The position numbers and the translations under genes were made by a program. A stretch of DNA of 28,050 bases from Candidatus Arcanibacter lacustris (lineage in GTDB: Bacteria > Pseudomonadota > Alphaproteobacteria > Rickettsiales > Arcanibacteraceae), in the NCBI GenBank assembly GCA_000970895.1, contig JYHA01000127.1:1-28050 (forward strand), in the 5' to 3' direction. The notes beneath the pieces were generated by a model. It was not told the DNA's origin. It worked only from the letters and a program-made list of their open reading frames with translations, and searched no databases. Below, one piece after another: positions 1 through 7,442 of this stretch. Position 1 is the stretch's first letter. Each line of letters opens with the position of its first letter.

Positions 1-73
1 TTAATTTCCTGTTTGTTTAACTATGATTATGGACCCTATCGGTCGCCTTAAGTCTCCCTTTAAGGCGTGACCG
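1..73 (+). repeat. Palindromic element, right half (cut by window edge)
   Basis: This is the right half of the two-armed element described at 4633-4769. Bases 1-45 match 4697-4741 almost exactly, including the central spacer and the GGACCCTATCGGTCGC border. The arm hairpin is CGCCTTAA (about 46-53) paired with TTAAGGCG a few bases later. Its stem differs from that of the 4633-4769 copy, although the borders are shared. The left half lies outside the window. A short minus-strand reading frame through it (1-186) has no recognisable protein similarity and is treated as spurious. Confidence 0.7.
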
Positions 74-136
74 CGTGGGAAGGAGAGGGGCTTCCACCGA
101 CGCACTACGCGCATGATTAACTTAAGATGTTTATTA

Positions 137-205
137 TTTAGAAGTGCGCTGCCCTGGTATTTGGTATCAGATTGATAATAAATCAACTCTTCCTCGAAGG
201 GGGGT
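137..205 (+). repeat. Shared flanking module of the palindromic elements
   Basis: Bases about 137-158 (TTTAGAAGTGCGCTGCCCTGG) recur at 18224-18243 and, inverted, at 4576-4595. Bases about 160-205 (TATCAGATTGATA followed by AAATCAACTCTTCCT) resemble 17986-18024, directly before another full element. The homology between loci therefore extends beyond the hairpin element itself. Confidence 0.65.
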
Positions 206-359
206 CGTCATCACGTGAGAGAAGTTTTGTCTTTTTAAGACAAAACGAGCGATAGGATCCACATCAAATCTATCAGCAAACAGAGTTTTAGAGATTTAAG
301 CTGGATCCTATCGTTTTTATTTATCTTTAAGTAAGATAAATAAAAACTCCAGGATGACG
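206..359 (+). repeat. Two-armed palindromic element, copy 1 (154 bp)
   Basis: The left arm opens with CGTCATCACGTGAG, holds a 10-bp hairpin (GTTTTGTCTT at 224-233 with AAGACAAAAC at 237-246, loop TTT) and closes with CGATAGGATCC. After a 40-bp centre the right arm runs GGATCCTATCG, a 15-bp hairpin (313-327 with 333-347) and CTCCAGGATGACG. The arms are inverted relative to one another, as in a miniature inverted-repeat element. No coding capacity is apparent. Confidence 0.85.
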
Positions 360-393
360 AAAGATGGGAAAGAGCTGTTTGTAGGATTGATGT

Positions 394-438
394 ACCGCAG
401 TATATTCTCTTGATTTTTCTTTTAGAAAAATCTTTCCT
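394..438 (+). repeat. Partial repeat: spacer module plus orphan hairpin arm
   Basis: Bases 394-417 (ACCGCAGTATATTCTCTTG and following T run) match the spacer module at 18187-18210 and the inverted copy at 4608-4631. It runs into a 9-bp hairpin (GATTTTTCT 412-420 with AGAAAAATC 424-432) that is identical to the right-arm hairpin of the element at 5659-5768. A CCTCC border follows, but the terminal GGATGACG is missing. Confidence 0.6.
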
Positions 439-731
439 CCAATAACCACATAGGGATCCCAATAACTTAAGGGCGATGCTCGCCCTCGCCTGCGGTTCGG
501 TTAAGCTCTACATAATCAGAGGAAGTCAGGTGGAAAAATATTCCTCTTATCCCTAATTGGCATAACATCCATGCTACTAATCTTTAAAATAATTTCCATA
601 TATACTAATTATAGCTTGATTTTTATAAAATATAATATTAATAATCTGAGACTGTAAGCAATTACATAAGTTAGAAAACTCTTATAAGACTTAATAGATG
701 TTTTTTAAATTAAGACTTCTTGCGTAATTGT
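439..731. other. Non-coding stretch before tRNA-Phe
   Basis: No credible gene is seen. The only clear structure is a compact hairpin with a 6-bp GC-rich stem (GGGCGA at 471-476, loop TGC, TCGCCC at 480-485). It lacks a U tract, so it is not a canonical intrinsic terminator. The AT-rich stretch from about 580 to 731 must contain the tRNA promoter, but I could not pick one convincing -35/-10 pair. Confidence 0.5.
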
Positions 732-807
732 GGCTGAGTAGCTCAGTTGGTAGAGCAAGGGACTGAAAATCCCTGTGTCCCTGGTTCGATTCCAGGTTCA
801 GCCACCA
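732..807 (+). tRNA. tRNA-Phe (anticodon GAA)
   Basis: A complete 76-nt cloverleaf can be folded by eye. The acceptor stem GGCTGAG (732-738) pairs with TTCAGCC (797-803), with one G-T wobble. The D arm is GCTC/GAGC. The anticodon stem AGGGA/TCCCT (758-762 with 770-774) encloses CTGAAAA, giving anticodon GAA at 765-767. The T arm contains GGTTCGATTCC. The discriminator A at 804 is followed by a genomically encoded CCA (805-807). It stands alone and is convergent with the large gene that ends at 850. I found no duplicate of its 3' end in the window, so nothing here marks it as a used integration site. Confidence 0.98.
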
Positions 808-849
808 CAATTTTTTATTTCCAACACAGTGCTTCCCAACTAAGAATGA

Positions 850-3800
850 TTAAACCATTCCTTTTCCCCCTTGAGGCTTTCCTCCGTTAGGGCTAGGAGG
901 TGGAGACAATTCTCCATAACCAGATTTGTTATGAGTAGTCTGACGTTTTATTTTATGGTTTGTTGTCAATTGAGTCAACTCTATATCTCCTGCTATGTCT
1001 CCTGCTATTTCTTTAGTTGGTTGTACGGTGCCGCCTACAGTTAGATAGCTTTTAGAGTTTTTGGATTTAGGTGAATTTGGGGGAGAAGACAAAGTACTTT
1101 CTTTATCGGTAGAAGCTTCAGAAGAAATTGATTCTGAAGAGATACTACGATTTTTCTCTGCAGAGGGCTTGAGTTTTAAAATAGCTTCTAAGTCCTTTTT
1201 TCTTTCGTCTGATAGGCTGTTTATTTTTGGTAAATTTTCTTTGTTAATCTTCGATGGAAAAAGTTTGCTGCTTAAAGCTTTTTTAATTTTATCTGATATC
1301 TTATTTGTTTTTGTTGGTTCTTTTACTAAATTATTTAATTCTTCTATTTGATTTTTTGAAAGGTCAATACTAATTTTATCGCCTTCTTTATAATCTTTTT
1401 TTTCTGTTATTTCTTCATTAACGTTTTTTAAAATTGTCCCATAATTTTTTATAGAATTGTTATCTAATTCATAATCTTTCTGGTCTTTAACAAAATATAA
1501 TTTATTTTCAACTAACTTGAAGTCAATTGATTCTTCATCATCATTAATGCCTGCTCTTCTTTTTGTTACAGATTCTGATAACACCGAATGTATAGAGCTT
1601 AATTTCTTTGTCGTTTTATCCTCCAGCCCTAGGGATGATGATTTGCTATCATTAATAATTGTAGTTTGATCAGAGGTTTGAGAAATTGGCTGCGGTGTAA
1701 TACTAGTCTTTTCTACTTCTGGTTGATTTGCAGCCGCTTTGTCTTTATCGTCTTGTGTTTGTATTACCTTGTTTAGCTTTGTATTTAATTGATCTTCCTT
1801 AGAAATGTTACTTGATTCAAAATCATCTTCGACTTTGTTAAAAATATCTTGATAATTCGTGATGCTATCTTTAGTTAATTTATAAGGTTTGTTGCCATTT
1901 GTTGTTTCTTTAACAAAAGATAGTTCATTGTTTCTAATCTCGAACTTAAACTCACGATCATTTTCGTTTGTTACTTCAGAGTTCCCTATATTAGAGGCTA
2001 TTATAATATTTTGTTCGAAGGCGGAGATTTGGACTTCTTTAGGTTTTAAGACCCTTTGCTTCGCATCTTGAAGTGTATGGCTTTGTCCTGTTATTGCGCC
2101 TAATAAATTTTTCGGTAATGATGATGTGCTTTTCTTTACATCATCGGTTGGAGTTATATGGGTAGATGGTACTGCAATTCCACTTTTCGCATTGCTTTGA
2201 GGCGGAGGCGGAGGTGTATTTGGCAGTTTCGTATCAATGGAGGCTTTATTCCCAGTCTCTATGGCCGCATCTTTCTTTGGAGATTCATTGATTAAATCAA
2301 CAGCACTCTTATCGTTATAATTTTTCTTGTCAAAATCAGCAAAAGTACTCATAGCAACTACAATATCTGGAGTTTGTTGAGTATAAATAGCCATATGAAA
2401 AGGAGATAAACCTGTTCCTTTTTCGCCTAGTGGGTTATTTATGATGTTTTCGAGGTCACCACCATTTTCGACAATTTTTTGCATAATATTCTCAACCGTT
2501 TCTACTTTTGCATCTTTTATTATAACTGCATTTATTAATTCCCGCCCATAAGTCTGTTCTTCTGTTTCTCCGGGCAAACTCACCGCCACTCCTGACTTTA
2601 CACTTGAAGTCAAAGGATGGGGATTAGAAGATGTTGGTCGTTGATTTATTGGTGGCGGAGGCGGAGGTGTATTTGGATTTGCTACTTCTTTTTTCTGCGT
2701 TGCCGATGATAGTGGTATATCTATAGAACTTTGTTTTTCATTAGTAATAACATTATTTGCCGTAGAAGGCCCTGAATTTTGTGCTACATTTTCTGATTTT
2801 CTAAAATCTATAAATTTTTTTAAAATAGGGCCTATATTAGGTGTTCTTATTAAAGCCTCTCTTTCTTTTTGTTTTTGATTTTTATCATCATATCTAGTTA
2901 CTAATTTCAGAAGCTGAACTCTTGTTTTGCTATCAAGAGATTTAGAAGTATAAAATTTATCTATTTCTTCTCCTATTTTTATGGCTTCAGAATATTTGTT
3001 TGCTTCCTTCATGGATTCATCAAGCAACCTCAAAAAAACCCTTTCTTTTGGTTGATTTGCATTAATGATATTTACACTAGGATTTTGTTCTGCTTTTTTA
3101 GCTATTCCTTGTAATACTAATCCGTTCATAGCTTGAGTCATTTCATTAAAATCTTTTGCTGTTAAATCATGATTTTGATCTTGAATAATCGCATCAAGAT
3201 TTGGTTGGAATTTTTCTTTTTTAAGCGGCAGATTATGCGGTAACTCAGACTGCTCTTTAAGAAATGATTTTAATTTTTCTTTGTCTACGCTAAATAGACG
3301 TTGTTTTTCATCTTGTTGGAACGAAACATTGAGGGTTTTTCCATCGTCGTTACTAAGTGTTACTGAGTATGTGTTGTCTTTTTCGCCAGGAACATTCAGG
3401 GCTGTTATGCCTGGATTGGTACCTGAAGATGAATTAGAACCGATGCCAAGTTTATTTTCTTGATTGTTATATGCTATATTTACGCTAGGATTTTTTTGTT
3501 GCGAGACATCAGCATTATGGTTTAAAGTAGTCGGCTGTTGCTGATTGTTGCTTGGTACGAATGCTATAGATTCTTCTTGGCTATTAGCGATAGAAGAATC
3601 GGGCAGATTGTTTAATGATTGCAAAGTTTCTGATTCTATTTTTTTGGGCAACAAACCTAAGTTGCCGAACTCCACGCCAATATTTTTCCCAAGCACGTGT
3701 TCCTTATAATGCTCTTTATTCATCGCATGTGCTTCAACTATATGTTCTAGTCCCTGGATGCGGGTTTGCCCTTTGGGATTGCCATCCGCATCAACGGAAG

Positions 3801-4437
3801 CTTCGACTATCAACTCGCTCTTACCGGTTTTTTCATTAAATTGGAAGATCAGGTAATCTTTATCACCCTTCATTCTATTGCCATTATCGTCAACTCTATC
3901 GACGGCTATTACAACTGGATCAGAATCTTTAGTTGAGGTTTGTGCTTTAAGTCTGGCTATAGTTTCTTCTGAGATGAATATCTCATCTTTTTTATCTTTC
4001 GAATTATCATGATGAACTATGGAGATTGACTCTTGATCTTTTGTAATTTTATAAGATAGGGCTGTGTGATTATCAGTGCTATTTATTAGTTTTGGATTTT
4101 GGTCGTCGTTATGATAGTAACTATGTTTTTTTAACTCTTCATCTAGTCCCTTTTTTTCTTCTGGCTTTATAAAAGACGATCCAACCCCATTGGATTTTGA
4201 TTCTGCTTTATCATAATAAGCATCTAGGCTAGCCAGAAAGTCTATTCTTTCTTTTTTTTTATCAGTTTCTGTATCAGGAGTTGGATTCGATTGATTTTGT
4301 GGGATTTCTTTATTCTTCTTATCTTCTTTGTCATATTCTGAGTGCCAAGCATGGATGCCTTGCAAGATTTTTTTTAAATCATCGTCAGCCGCGATCATTG
4401 ATGCAGAGCTACCAACTTGAGAACTATCTTCTTTCAT
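850..4437 (-). CDS. Large proline-rich, ankyrin-like candidate effector (1195 aa)
   Basis: I do not recognise this protein as a named family. It is very hydrophilic, with no N-terminal signal peptide or membrane segment. Two polyproline tracts occur at residues 591-596 and 742-746, each preceded by PNT and followed soon after by KSGVAV or KSGIAV. Residues about 630-717 look like divergent ankyrin repeats (GLSPFHMAIY, DKSAVDLI). A module of about 47 residues is present twice, at about 822-868 and 963-1009 (compare NNELSFVK with ENKLYFVK, and DSITNYQDIFNKV with NSIKNYGTILKNV). The C-terminus is Ser/Pro/Gly-rich. A good ribosome-binding site (AAGGA) precedes the ATG at 4437. Ankyrin-like and polyproline segments in a Rickettsiales protein without a Sec signal suggest a type IV secretion effector or surface-associated protein. 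That role is inference. It is monocistronic and flanked by repeats. Confidence 0.85.
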   Translation of the reverse strand: MKEDSSQVGSSASMIAADDDLKKILQGIHAWHSEYDKEDKKNKEIPQNQSNPTPDTETDKKKERIDFLASLDAYYDKAESKSNGVGSSFIKPEEKKGLDEELKKHSYYHNDDQNPKLINSTDNHTALSYKITKDQESISIVHHDNSKDKKDEIFISEETIARLKAQTSTKDSDPVVIAVDRVDDNGNRMKGDKDYLIFQFNEKTGKSELIVEASVDADGNPKGQTRIQGLEHIVEAHAMNKEHYKEHVLGKNIGVEFGNLGLLPKKIESETLQSLNNLPDSSIANSQEESIAFVPSNNQQQPTTLNHNADVSQQKNPSVNIAYNNQENKLGIGSNSSSGTNPGITALNVPGEKDNTYSVTLSNDDGKTLNVSFQQDEKQRLFSVDKEKLKSFLKEQSELPHNLPLKKEKFQPNLDAIIQDQNHDLTAKDFNEMTQAMNGLVLQGIAKKAEQNPSVNIINANQPKERVFLRLLDESMKEANKYSEAIKIGEEIDKFYTSKSLDSKTRVQLLKLVTRYDDKNQKQKEREALIRTPNIGPILKKFIDFRKSENVAQNSGPSTANNVITNEKQSSIDIPLSSATQKKEVANPNTPPPPPPINQRPTSSNPHPLTSSVKSGVAVSLPGETEEQTYGRELINAVIIKDAKVETVENIMQKIVENGGDLENIINNPLGEKGTGLSPFHMAIYTQQTPDIVVAMSTFADFDKKNYNDKSAVDLINESPKKDAAIETGNKASIDTKLPNTPPPPPQSNAKSGIAVPSTHITPTDDVKKSTSSLPKNLLGAITGQSHTLQDAKQRVLKPKEVQISAFEQNIIIASNIGNSEVTNENDREFKFEIRNNELSFVKETTNGNKPYKLTKDSITNYQDIFNKVEDDFESSNISKEDQLNTKLNKVIQTQDDKDKAAANQPEVEKTSITPQPISQTSDQTTIINDSKSSSLGLEDKTTKKLSSIHSVLSESVTKRRAGINDDEESIDFKLVENKLYFVKDQKDYELDNNSIKNYGTILKNVNEEITEKKDYKEGDKISIDLSKNQIEELNNLVKEPTKTNKISDKIKKALSSKLFPSKINKENLPKINSLSDERKKDLEAILKLKPSAEKNRSISSESISSEASTDKESTLSSPPNSPKSKNSKSYLTVGGTVQPTKEIAGDIAGDIELTQLTTNHKIKRQTTHNKSGYGELSPPPSPNGGKPQGGKGMV
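2201..2676. repeat. 23-bp direct repeat encoding the polyproline tracts
   Basis: The same 23 bases occur at 2201-2223 and 2654-2676 inside the large minus-strand gene. They encode the two NTPPPPP segments. Identity at DNA level, with downstream KSG(V/I)AV similarity at protein level, points to an internal duplication or recombination within the gene. Confidence 0.75.
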
Positions 4438-4863
4438 CTTCCTTCTCCCTACTTAAAAAAACCTAAACCCAATATAATTATTAAATGATTATTTACTAAT
4501 ATAGCGCAAATATATTAATTTATTATTAATTGAAGGGTGGTAAGGTCAAATATTTAAGATAATCAATGTTGGTGGCAGGGCAGCGCACTTCTAAAAAACA
4601 ACTGCCTAAAATCAAGAGAATATCCTGCGGTTCGTCATCCTGGAGTTTTTTATTTATCTTACTTAAAGATAAATAAAAACGATAGGATCCAGCTTTTTAA
4701 TTTCCTGTTTGTTTAGCTATGATTATGGACCCTATCGGTCGCTTAAAGTAAGCTCCCTCCAGGGTGACGTGTGGGGAGGGAGTGGCGTTCCTCTCTCTCT
4801 CTTGGATGTTGGTGGTGAGGTGGATTTCTTAAGGATGCTGATGGTGGGGTTTTAACTAACAGG
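4438..4863. other. Intergenic stretch occupied by repeat modules
   Basis: No gene is seen in these 426 bp. Bases 4438-4560 are AT-rich and hold the ribosome-binding site, and presumably the promoter, of the minus-strand gene ending at 850. Bases 4576-4769 are a repeat composite annotated separately. Bases 4770-4860 are G/T-rich with a CT-repeat run (about 4792-4802) and have no recognised function. Confidence 0.6.
4576..4769 (-). repeat. Repeat composite with two-armed element, copy 2
   Basis: The element proper is 4633-4769 (137 bp). It runs CGTCATCCTGGAG, the same 14-15 bp hairpin stem as the right arm of 206-359, CGATAGGATCC, a centre matching 1-30, then GGACCCTATCGGTCGC, a short GCTTA/TAAGC stem and CTCCAGGGTGACG. 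Bases 4576-4632 are the inverted copy of the spacer and AGAAGTG modules seen at 18186-18240. Overall 4576-4692 is nearly a perfect reverse complement of 18127-18240, a pair of inverted copies 13.5 kb apart. Confidence 0.85.
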
Positions 4864-5112
4864 TTATTCTATCAAGATTTTCAACTTAGAGATGGCTTGG
4901 GAAAATATTAAATCATCACATTTAACTATAAAGCTTGCTTTGCGCGCCTTCCAATCTATTGAGCGCAATGAGTCAGATAATATCGCACCCGTTACTTTAT
5001 CAGAAGTTATGTTTACTTCAAAAGGATAGTTTTTGATTTTACTAGTAATGGGCATACAAGTTCCAAAAGCAAACTTAACGCCCTTGCCTTTATGCGTATA
5101 GTTTAGTATCAT
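4864..5112 (-). pseudogene. mazF: MazF/PemK-type endoribonuclease toxin, N-terminally truncated remnant
   Basis: The 82 residues match the C-terminal two thirds of MazF. They include PITSKIKNYPFEV, the hallmark ILSDSLRSIDWKARKA block and the terminal helix SKLKILIE. MazF proteins are about 110 residues and begin with a conserved GDIVWxxFxP and RPALVLS region. That region is missing here: upstream of the ATG the same frame holds only about nine codons before a TAA, and ruvC starts divergently 33 bp away. The missing strand contributes to the active site and to MazE binding in known MazF structures, so the product is probably inactive. No mazE antitoxin gene is visible. I infer an old toxin-antitoxin module eroded next to ruvC. 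An alternative is a short functional variant. Confidence 0.75.
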
Positions 5113-5145
5113 TGGCCCAAATAAACATTTTAGATTTTAAAAAAT

Positions 5146-5619
5146 ATGATAATAATTGGCATAGATCCAAGTTTACTAAATACTGGTTGGGGGATTATTT
5201 CCTCTGAAGGATCTAGGCTTGTCTATATTGCAAGCGGTACTATTAAAACCAAAAATAATCAAAATATCCAATATAGGCTGGAAGATATTCACGATAGACT
5301 GTCGGAAATTATATTGCAATATAAGCCAAATAGCGCTGCAATGGAGGAGAGTTTTGTCAATAAAAACCCTAGCAGCTCTTTAAAGCTTGCTCATGCAAGG
5401 GGTGCTATCATGTTGACTATGGCTAAATTAAAGCTTGATCTGACTGAATATGCACCAACTTTGGTTAAAAAAACTGTGGTAGGGGTTGGAAGGGCTGAAA
5501 AATCTCAAATAGAAGCTATGGTAAGGATTTTATTACCAAGATCAACTCCAGATAGTGAACATGCAGCAGATGCGCTGGCTGTTTGTATTTGTCATTCTAG
5601 ATACGCAAAAGAGAAGTAA
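5146..5619 (+). CDS. ruvC: RuvC, Holliday junction resolvase
   Basis: RuvC cuts Holliday junctions held on the RuvAB complex. The 157-aa length is normal for the family. Visible landmarks are GIDPSLLNTGWG with catalytic Asp7, the MEESF block with Glu67/68, and EHAADALAV with His139 and Asp142. The third acidic residue of E. coli RuvC (Asp138) is a His here, a substitution also known from Thermus RuvC, so activity is expected. ATG at 5146 opens directly with the conserved MIIIGIDPS strand. Only 33 bp separate it from the divergent mazF remnant, so its promoter probably lies inside that remnant. Downstream, 234 bp containing a palindromic element separate it from ruvA. Confidence 0.97.
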   Translation: MIIIGIDPSLLNTGWGIISSEGSRLVYIASGTIKTKNNQNIQYRLEDIHDRLSEIILQYKPNSAAMEESFVNKNPSSSLKLAHARGAIMLTMAKLKLDLTEYAPTLVKKTVVGVGRAEKSQIEAMVRILLPRSTPDSEHAADALAVCICHSRYAKEK

Positions 5620-5658
5620 TATGAATATAGGTTTTAATAAAGATGATTTTTCCCCCCT

Positions 5659-5768
5659 CGTCATCCTGGAGGCCTCGCAAGAGGCCGATAGGATCCATTT
5701 TGGAATTTTAAAAGAATGGATCCTATCGCTCGATTTTTCTTTTAGAAAAATCTCCCTCCAGGATGACG
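5659..5768 (+). repeat. Two-armed palindromic element, copy 3, between ruvC and ruvA (110 bp)
   Basis: The left arm is CGTCATCCTGGA with a hairpin GGCCTC/GAGGCC (5671-5676 with 5681-5686) closed by a GCAA tetraloop, then CGATAGGATCC. The right arm is GGATCCTATCG with the 9-bp stem GATTTTTCT/AGAAAAATC (5732-5740 with 5744-5752), then CCTCCAGGATGACG. The centre is only about 20 bp, making this the shortest full copy. It would lie within any ruvC-ruvA transcript. Confidence 0.88.
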
Positions 5769-5801
5769 TAAGTGGGTTGTATGCGTTGCGTGGGGTTGGC
5801 T

Positions 5802-5868
5802 TTATGTGCGGAGGTAGGGTTATGATAGGTAAATTATGTGCGGAGGTAGGGTTATGATAGGTAAATTA
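5802..5868 (+). repeat. 32-bp tandem duplication over the ruvA ribosome-binding site and start
   Basis: Bases 5802-5833 and 5834-5865 are identical 32-bp copies, followed by a third TTA at 5866-5868. Each copy carries GGAGG followed by ATGATAGGTAAA, so both the Shine-Dalgarno sequence and the first four ruvA codons (MIGK) are doubled. Confidence 0.95.
5822..5857 (+). CDS. Possible 11-codon leader frame upstream of ruvA (MIGKLCAEVGL)
   Basis: The upstream copy of the duplicated ruvA start gives an ATG at 5822 with its own GGAGG. The frame reads MIGKLCAEVGL and stops at TGA 5855-5857, which overlaps the true ruvA ATG (5854-5856) as ATGA. Ribosomes starting at the first copy would terminate exactly at the real start, allowing translational coupling. 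Whether it is translated is unknown; it may be a neutral by-product of the duplication. Confidence 0.4.
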   Translation: MIGKLCAEVGL

Positions 5869-6453
5869 AAAGGTCTTATTGACTCAATTTTTAAAGATCA
5901 TCTCATTATTGATGTTGGTGGAGTTGGTTATATTGTGTCTTGTTCTAGTCGCACTCTACATATCTTGCCAAATATAGGAGAGGCTGTAAGTTTGCTGATA
6001 GAGACTCATGTGCGAGAAGATAGTATCAGTCTTTTTGGTTTTATGGATCAGGAAGAACGCGAATGGTTTAGGTCATTAATTACTGTAAAAGGAGTAGGAT
6101 CAAAATTAGCACTTACTATCTTGAGTCATTTAAGCCCATCAATGGTTGCCAGCTCTATTTCAATTAAAGATAAAAATGCTTTTAAACAAATAAGTGGAGT
6201 GGGGCCAAAGCTCGCTGATAGGATTTTTACTGAGCTTAAAGACAAAGGTGGTAATTTTACATCTAGTCCTAAGGTGCTTAATGTTTCTAATAATAAAACT
6301 AACGAGATAATGGATGATGCAATTTCGGCGCTACTTAACCTTGGTTATAATGGCTCTGAATCTCATATGGTGGTAAATAATATCATCCAAAAAAATCAAG
6401 ATGTCACTTTGAGTGAATTGATCAAATTATCATTAAAAGAATTAGCTAAATGA
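5854..6453 (+). CDS. ruvA: RuvA, Holliday junction branch migration subunit
   Basis: RuvA binds four-way junctions as a tetramer and loads the RuvB motor. The 199-aa product has the N-terminal OB fold (MIGKLKGLIDSIF, IIDVGGVGYIV), tandem helix-hairpin-helix motifs (TVKGVGSKLALTIL and QISGVGPKLADRI) and a C-terminal RuvB-contacting helical domain (DDAISALLNLGY). I chose ATG 5854 because MIGKLKG aligns with the canonical RuvA start. An in-frame ATG at 5836 would add MCGGRV, which comes from the duplicated ribosome-binding region. The stop overlaps the ruvB start by 4 bp (ATGA). Confidence 0.97.
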   Translation: MIGKLKGLIDSIFKDHLIIDVGGVGYIVSCSSRTLHILPNIGEAVSLLIETHVREDSISLFGFMDQEEREWFRSLITVKGVGSKLALTILSHLSPSMVASSISIKDKNAFKQISGVGPKLADRIFTELKDKGGNFTSSPKVLNVSNNKTNEIMDDAISALLNLGYNGSESHMVVNNIIQKNQDVTLSELIKLSLKELAK

Positions 6454-7442
6454 AGAATGATTTTATAAATCCAGAAGAATTGCCAGAAGATGCATCTTCT
6501 AATGTTTTAAGACCTCAAGGATTTGCTGAGTTTATCGGTCAGGATAAATTAAAAGATAATCTTGGAATATTTATTGGCGCTGCAAAAGCTAGGAAAGACT
6601 ATCTTGATCATGTTTTATTATATGGTCCTCCTGGTCTTGGCAAAACTACAATAGCGGGTATTATTGCTAAAGAAATGGGGGTGAATTTTAGAGCAACCTC
6701 AGGTCCGATGATTTCTAAAACAGGAGATTTGGCTGCAATTTTGACTAATCTAGATGTAGGAGATGTATTATTTATCGATGAGATTCATCGCTTAAGTTCC
6801 ACCATTGAAGAAGTATTATATCCGGCAATGGAGGATTATAATTTAGATTTAATAATAGGTGAGGGACCATCGGCAAGAACTGTTAGAATTGATCTGCCAA
6901 AATTTACTTTAGTTGGAGCAACAACACGTCTGGGGCTTCTTACTAATCCGCTTAGGGATCGATTTGGCATTCCCTTAAGGCTAGAATTTTACAATTGTGA
7001 TCAATTAGCCCAAGTCATTTCAAGAGGTGCTAATATTTTAAATAGTAATATATCTCCAGATGGTGCTAATGCTATTGCTACAAGATCAAGGGGCACTCCT
7101 CGAATTGCTTTGAGATTACTCAGACGCGTTAGAGATTTTGCTAGTATTAATGGTGACAAAATCATCGATGAAAAAATCGCTAATACTGCCCTTAACAGGT
7201 TGGAAGTTGATGAGTTGGGTTTAGATAGTAATGATCATAGATATTTAAAATATATAGCAGATGCTTGTGGTGGTGGGCCAGTTGGTATAGAGACATTGGC
7301 TGCTGCATTATCTGAGCAGAAAGATTCAATTGAAGAAACAATCGAGCCATATTTATTGCAAATTGGCTTTATCCAAAAGACTCCCAGAGGTAGGATTATC
7401 TCTCTTGCTGGAATAGAGCATTTAAAGAGAAGTGTAAAATGA
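6450..7442 (+). CDS. ruvB: RuvB, Holliday junction branch migration ATPase
   Basis: RuvB is the hexameric AAA+ motor that drives branch migration with RuvA. The 330-aa length is standard. Visible are the lead motif LRPQGFAEFIGQ (20-31), Walker A GPPGLGKTT (59-67), Walker B with FIDEIHRL (108-115), the sensor segment LVGATTRLG, the arginine-finger segment LRDRFG, and the C-terminal winged helix (IEPYLLQIGFIQKTPRGR). It overlaps ruvA and sdhE by ATGA junctions, indicating translational coupling. Confidence 0.98.
   Translation: MKNDFINPEELPEDASSNVLRPQGFAEFIGQDKLKDNLGIFIGAAKARKDYLDHVLLYGPPGLGKTTIAGIIAKEMGVNFRATSGPMISKTGDLAAILTNLDVGDVLFIDEIHRLSSTIEEVLYPAMEDYNLDLIIGEGPSARTVRIDLPKFTLVGATTRLGLLTNPLRDRFGIPLRLEFYNCDQLAQVISRGANILNSNISPDGANAIATRSRGTPRIALRLLRRVRDFASINGDKIIDEKIANTALNRLEVDELGLDSNDHRYLKYIADACGGGPVGIETLAAALSEQKDSIEETIEPYLLQIGFIQKTPRGRIISLAGIEHLKRSVK

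Noticed and set aside
1..462. Two minus-strand reading frames of 61 and 75 codons
   Set aside because: Both run through the palindromic repeat modules, have no recognisable similarity and change reading with each repeat copy. Treated as chance frames.
732..807. tRNA-Phe as the attachment site of an integrated element
   Set aside because: No second copy of the tRNA 3' end and no integrase gene are present in the window.
1061..4466. Several plus-strand frames opposite the 1195-aa gene
   Set aside because: Low-complexity antisense shadows of a long coding gene, without ribosome-binding sites or family motifs.
4433..4466. Insertion sequence or transposase
   Set aside because: No transposase-like frame was found anywhere in the window. 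The repeats are non-autonomous and any mobilising enzyme must lie elsewhere.
5146..5619. RuvC inactivation because the third catalytic acid is His139
   Set aside because: A His at this position is found in active RuvC from Thermus, and the other catalytic residues are in place.
5555..5857. 100-codon plus-strand frame overlapping the end of ruvC
   Set aside because: It begins inside ruvC in another frame and crosses the palindromic element. Only its last 11 codons, from ATG 5822, are of possible interest and are listed separately.
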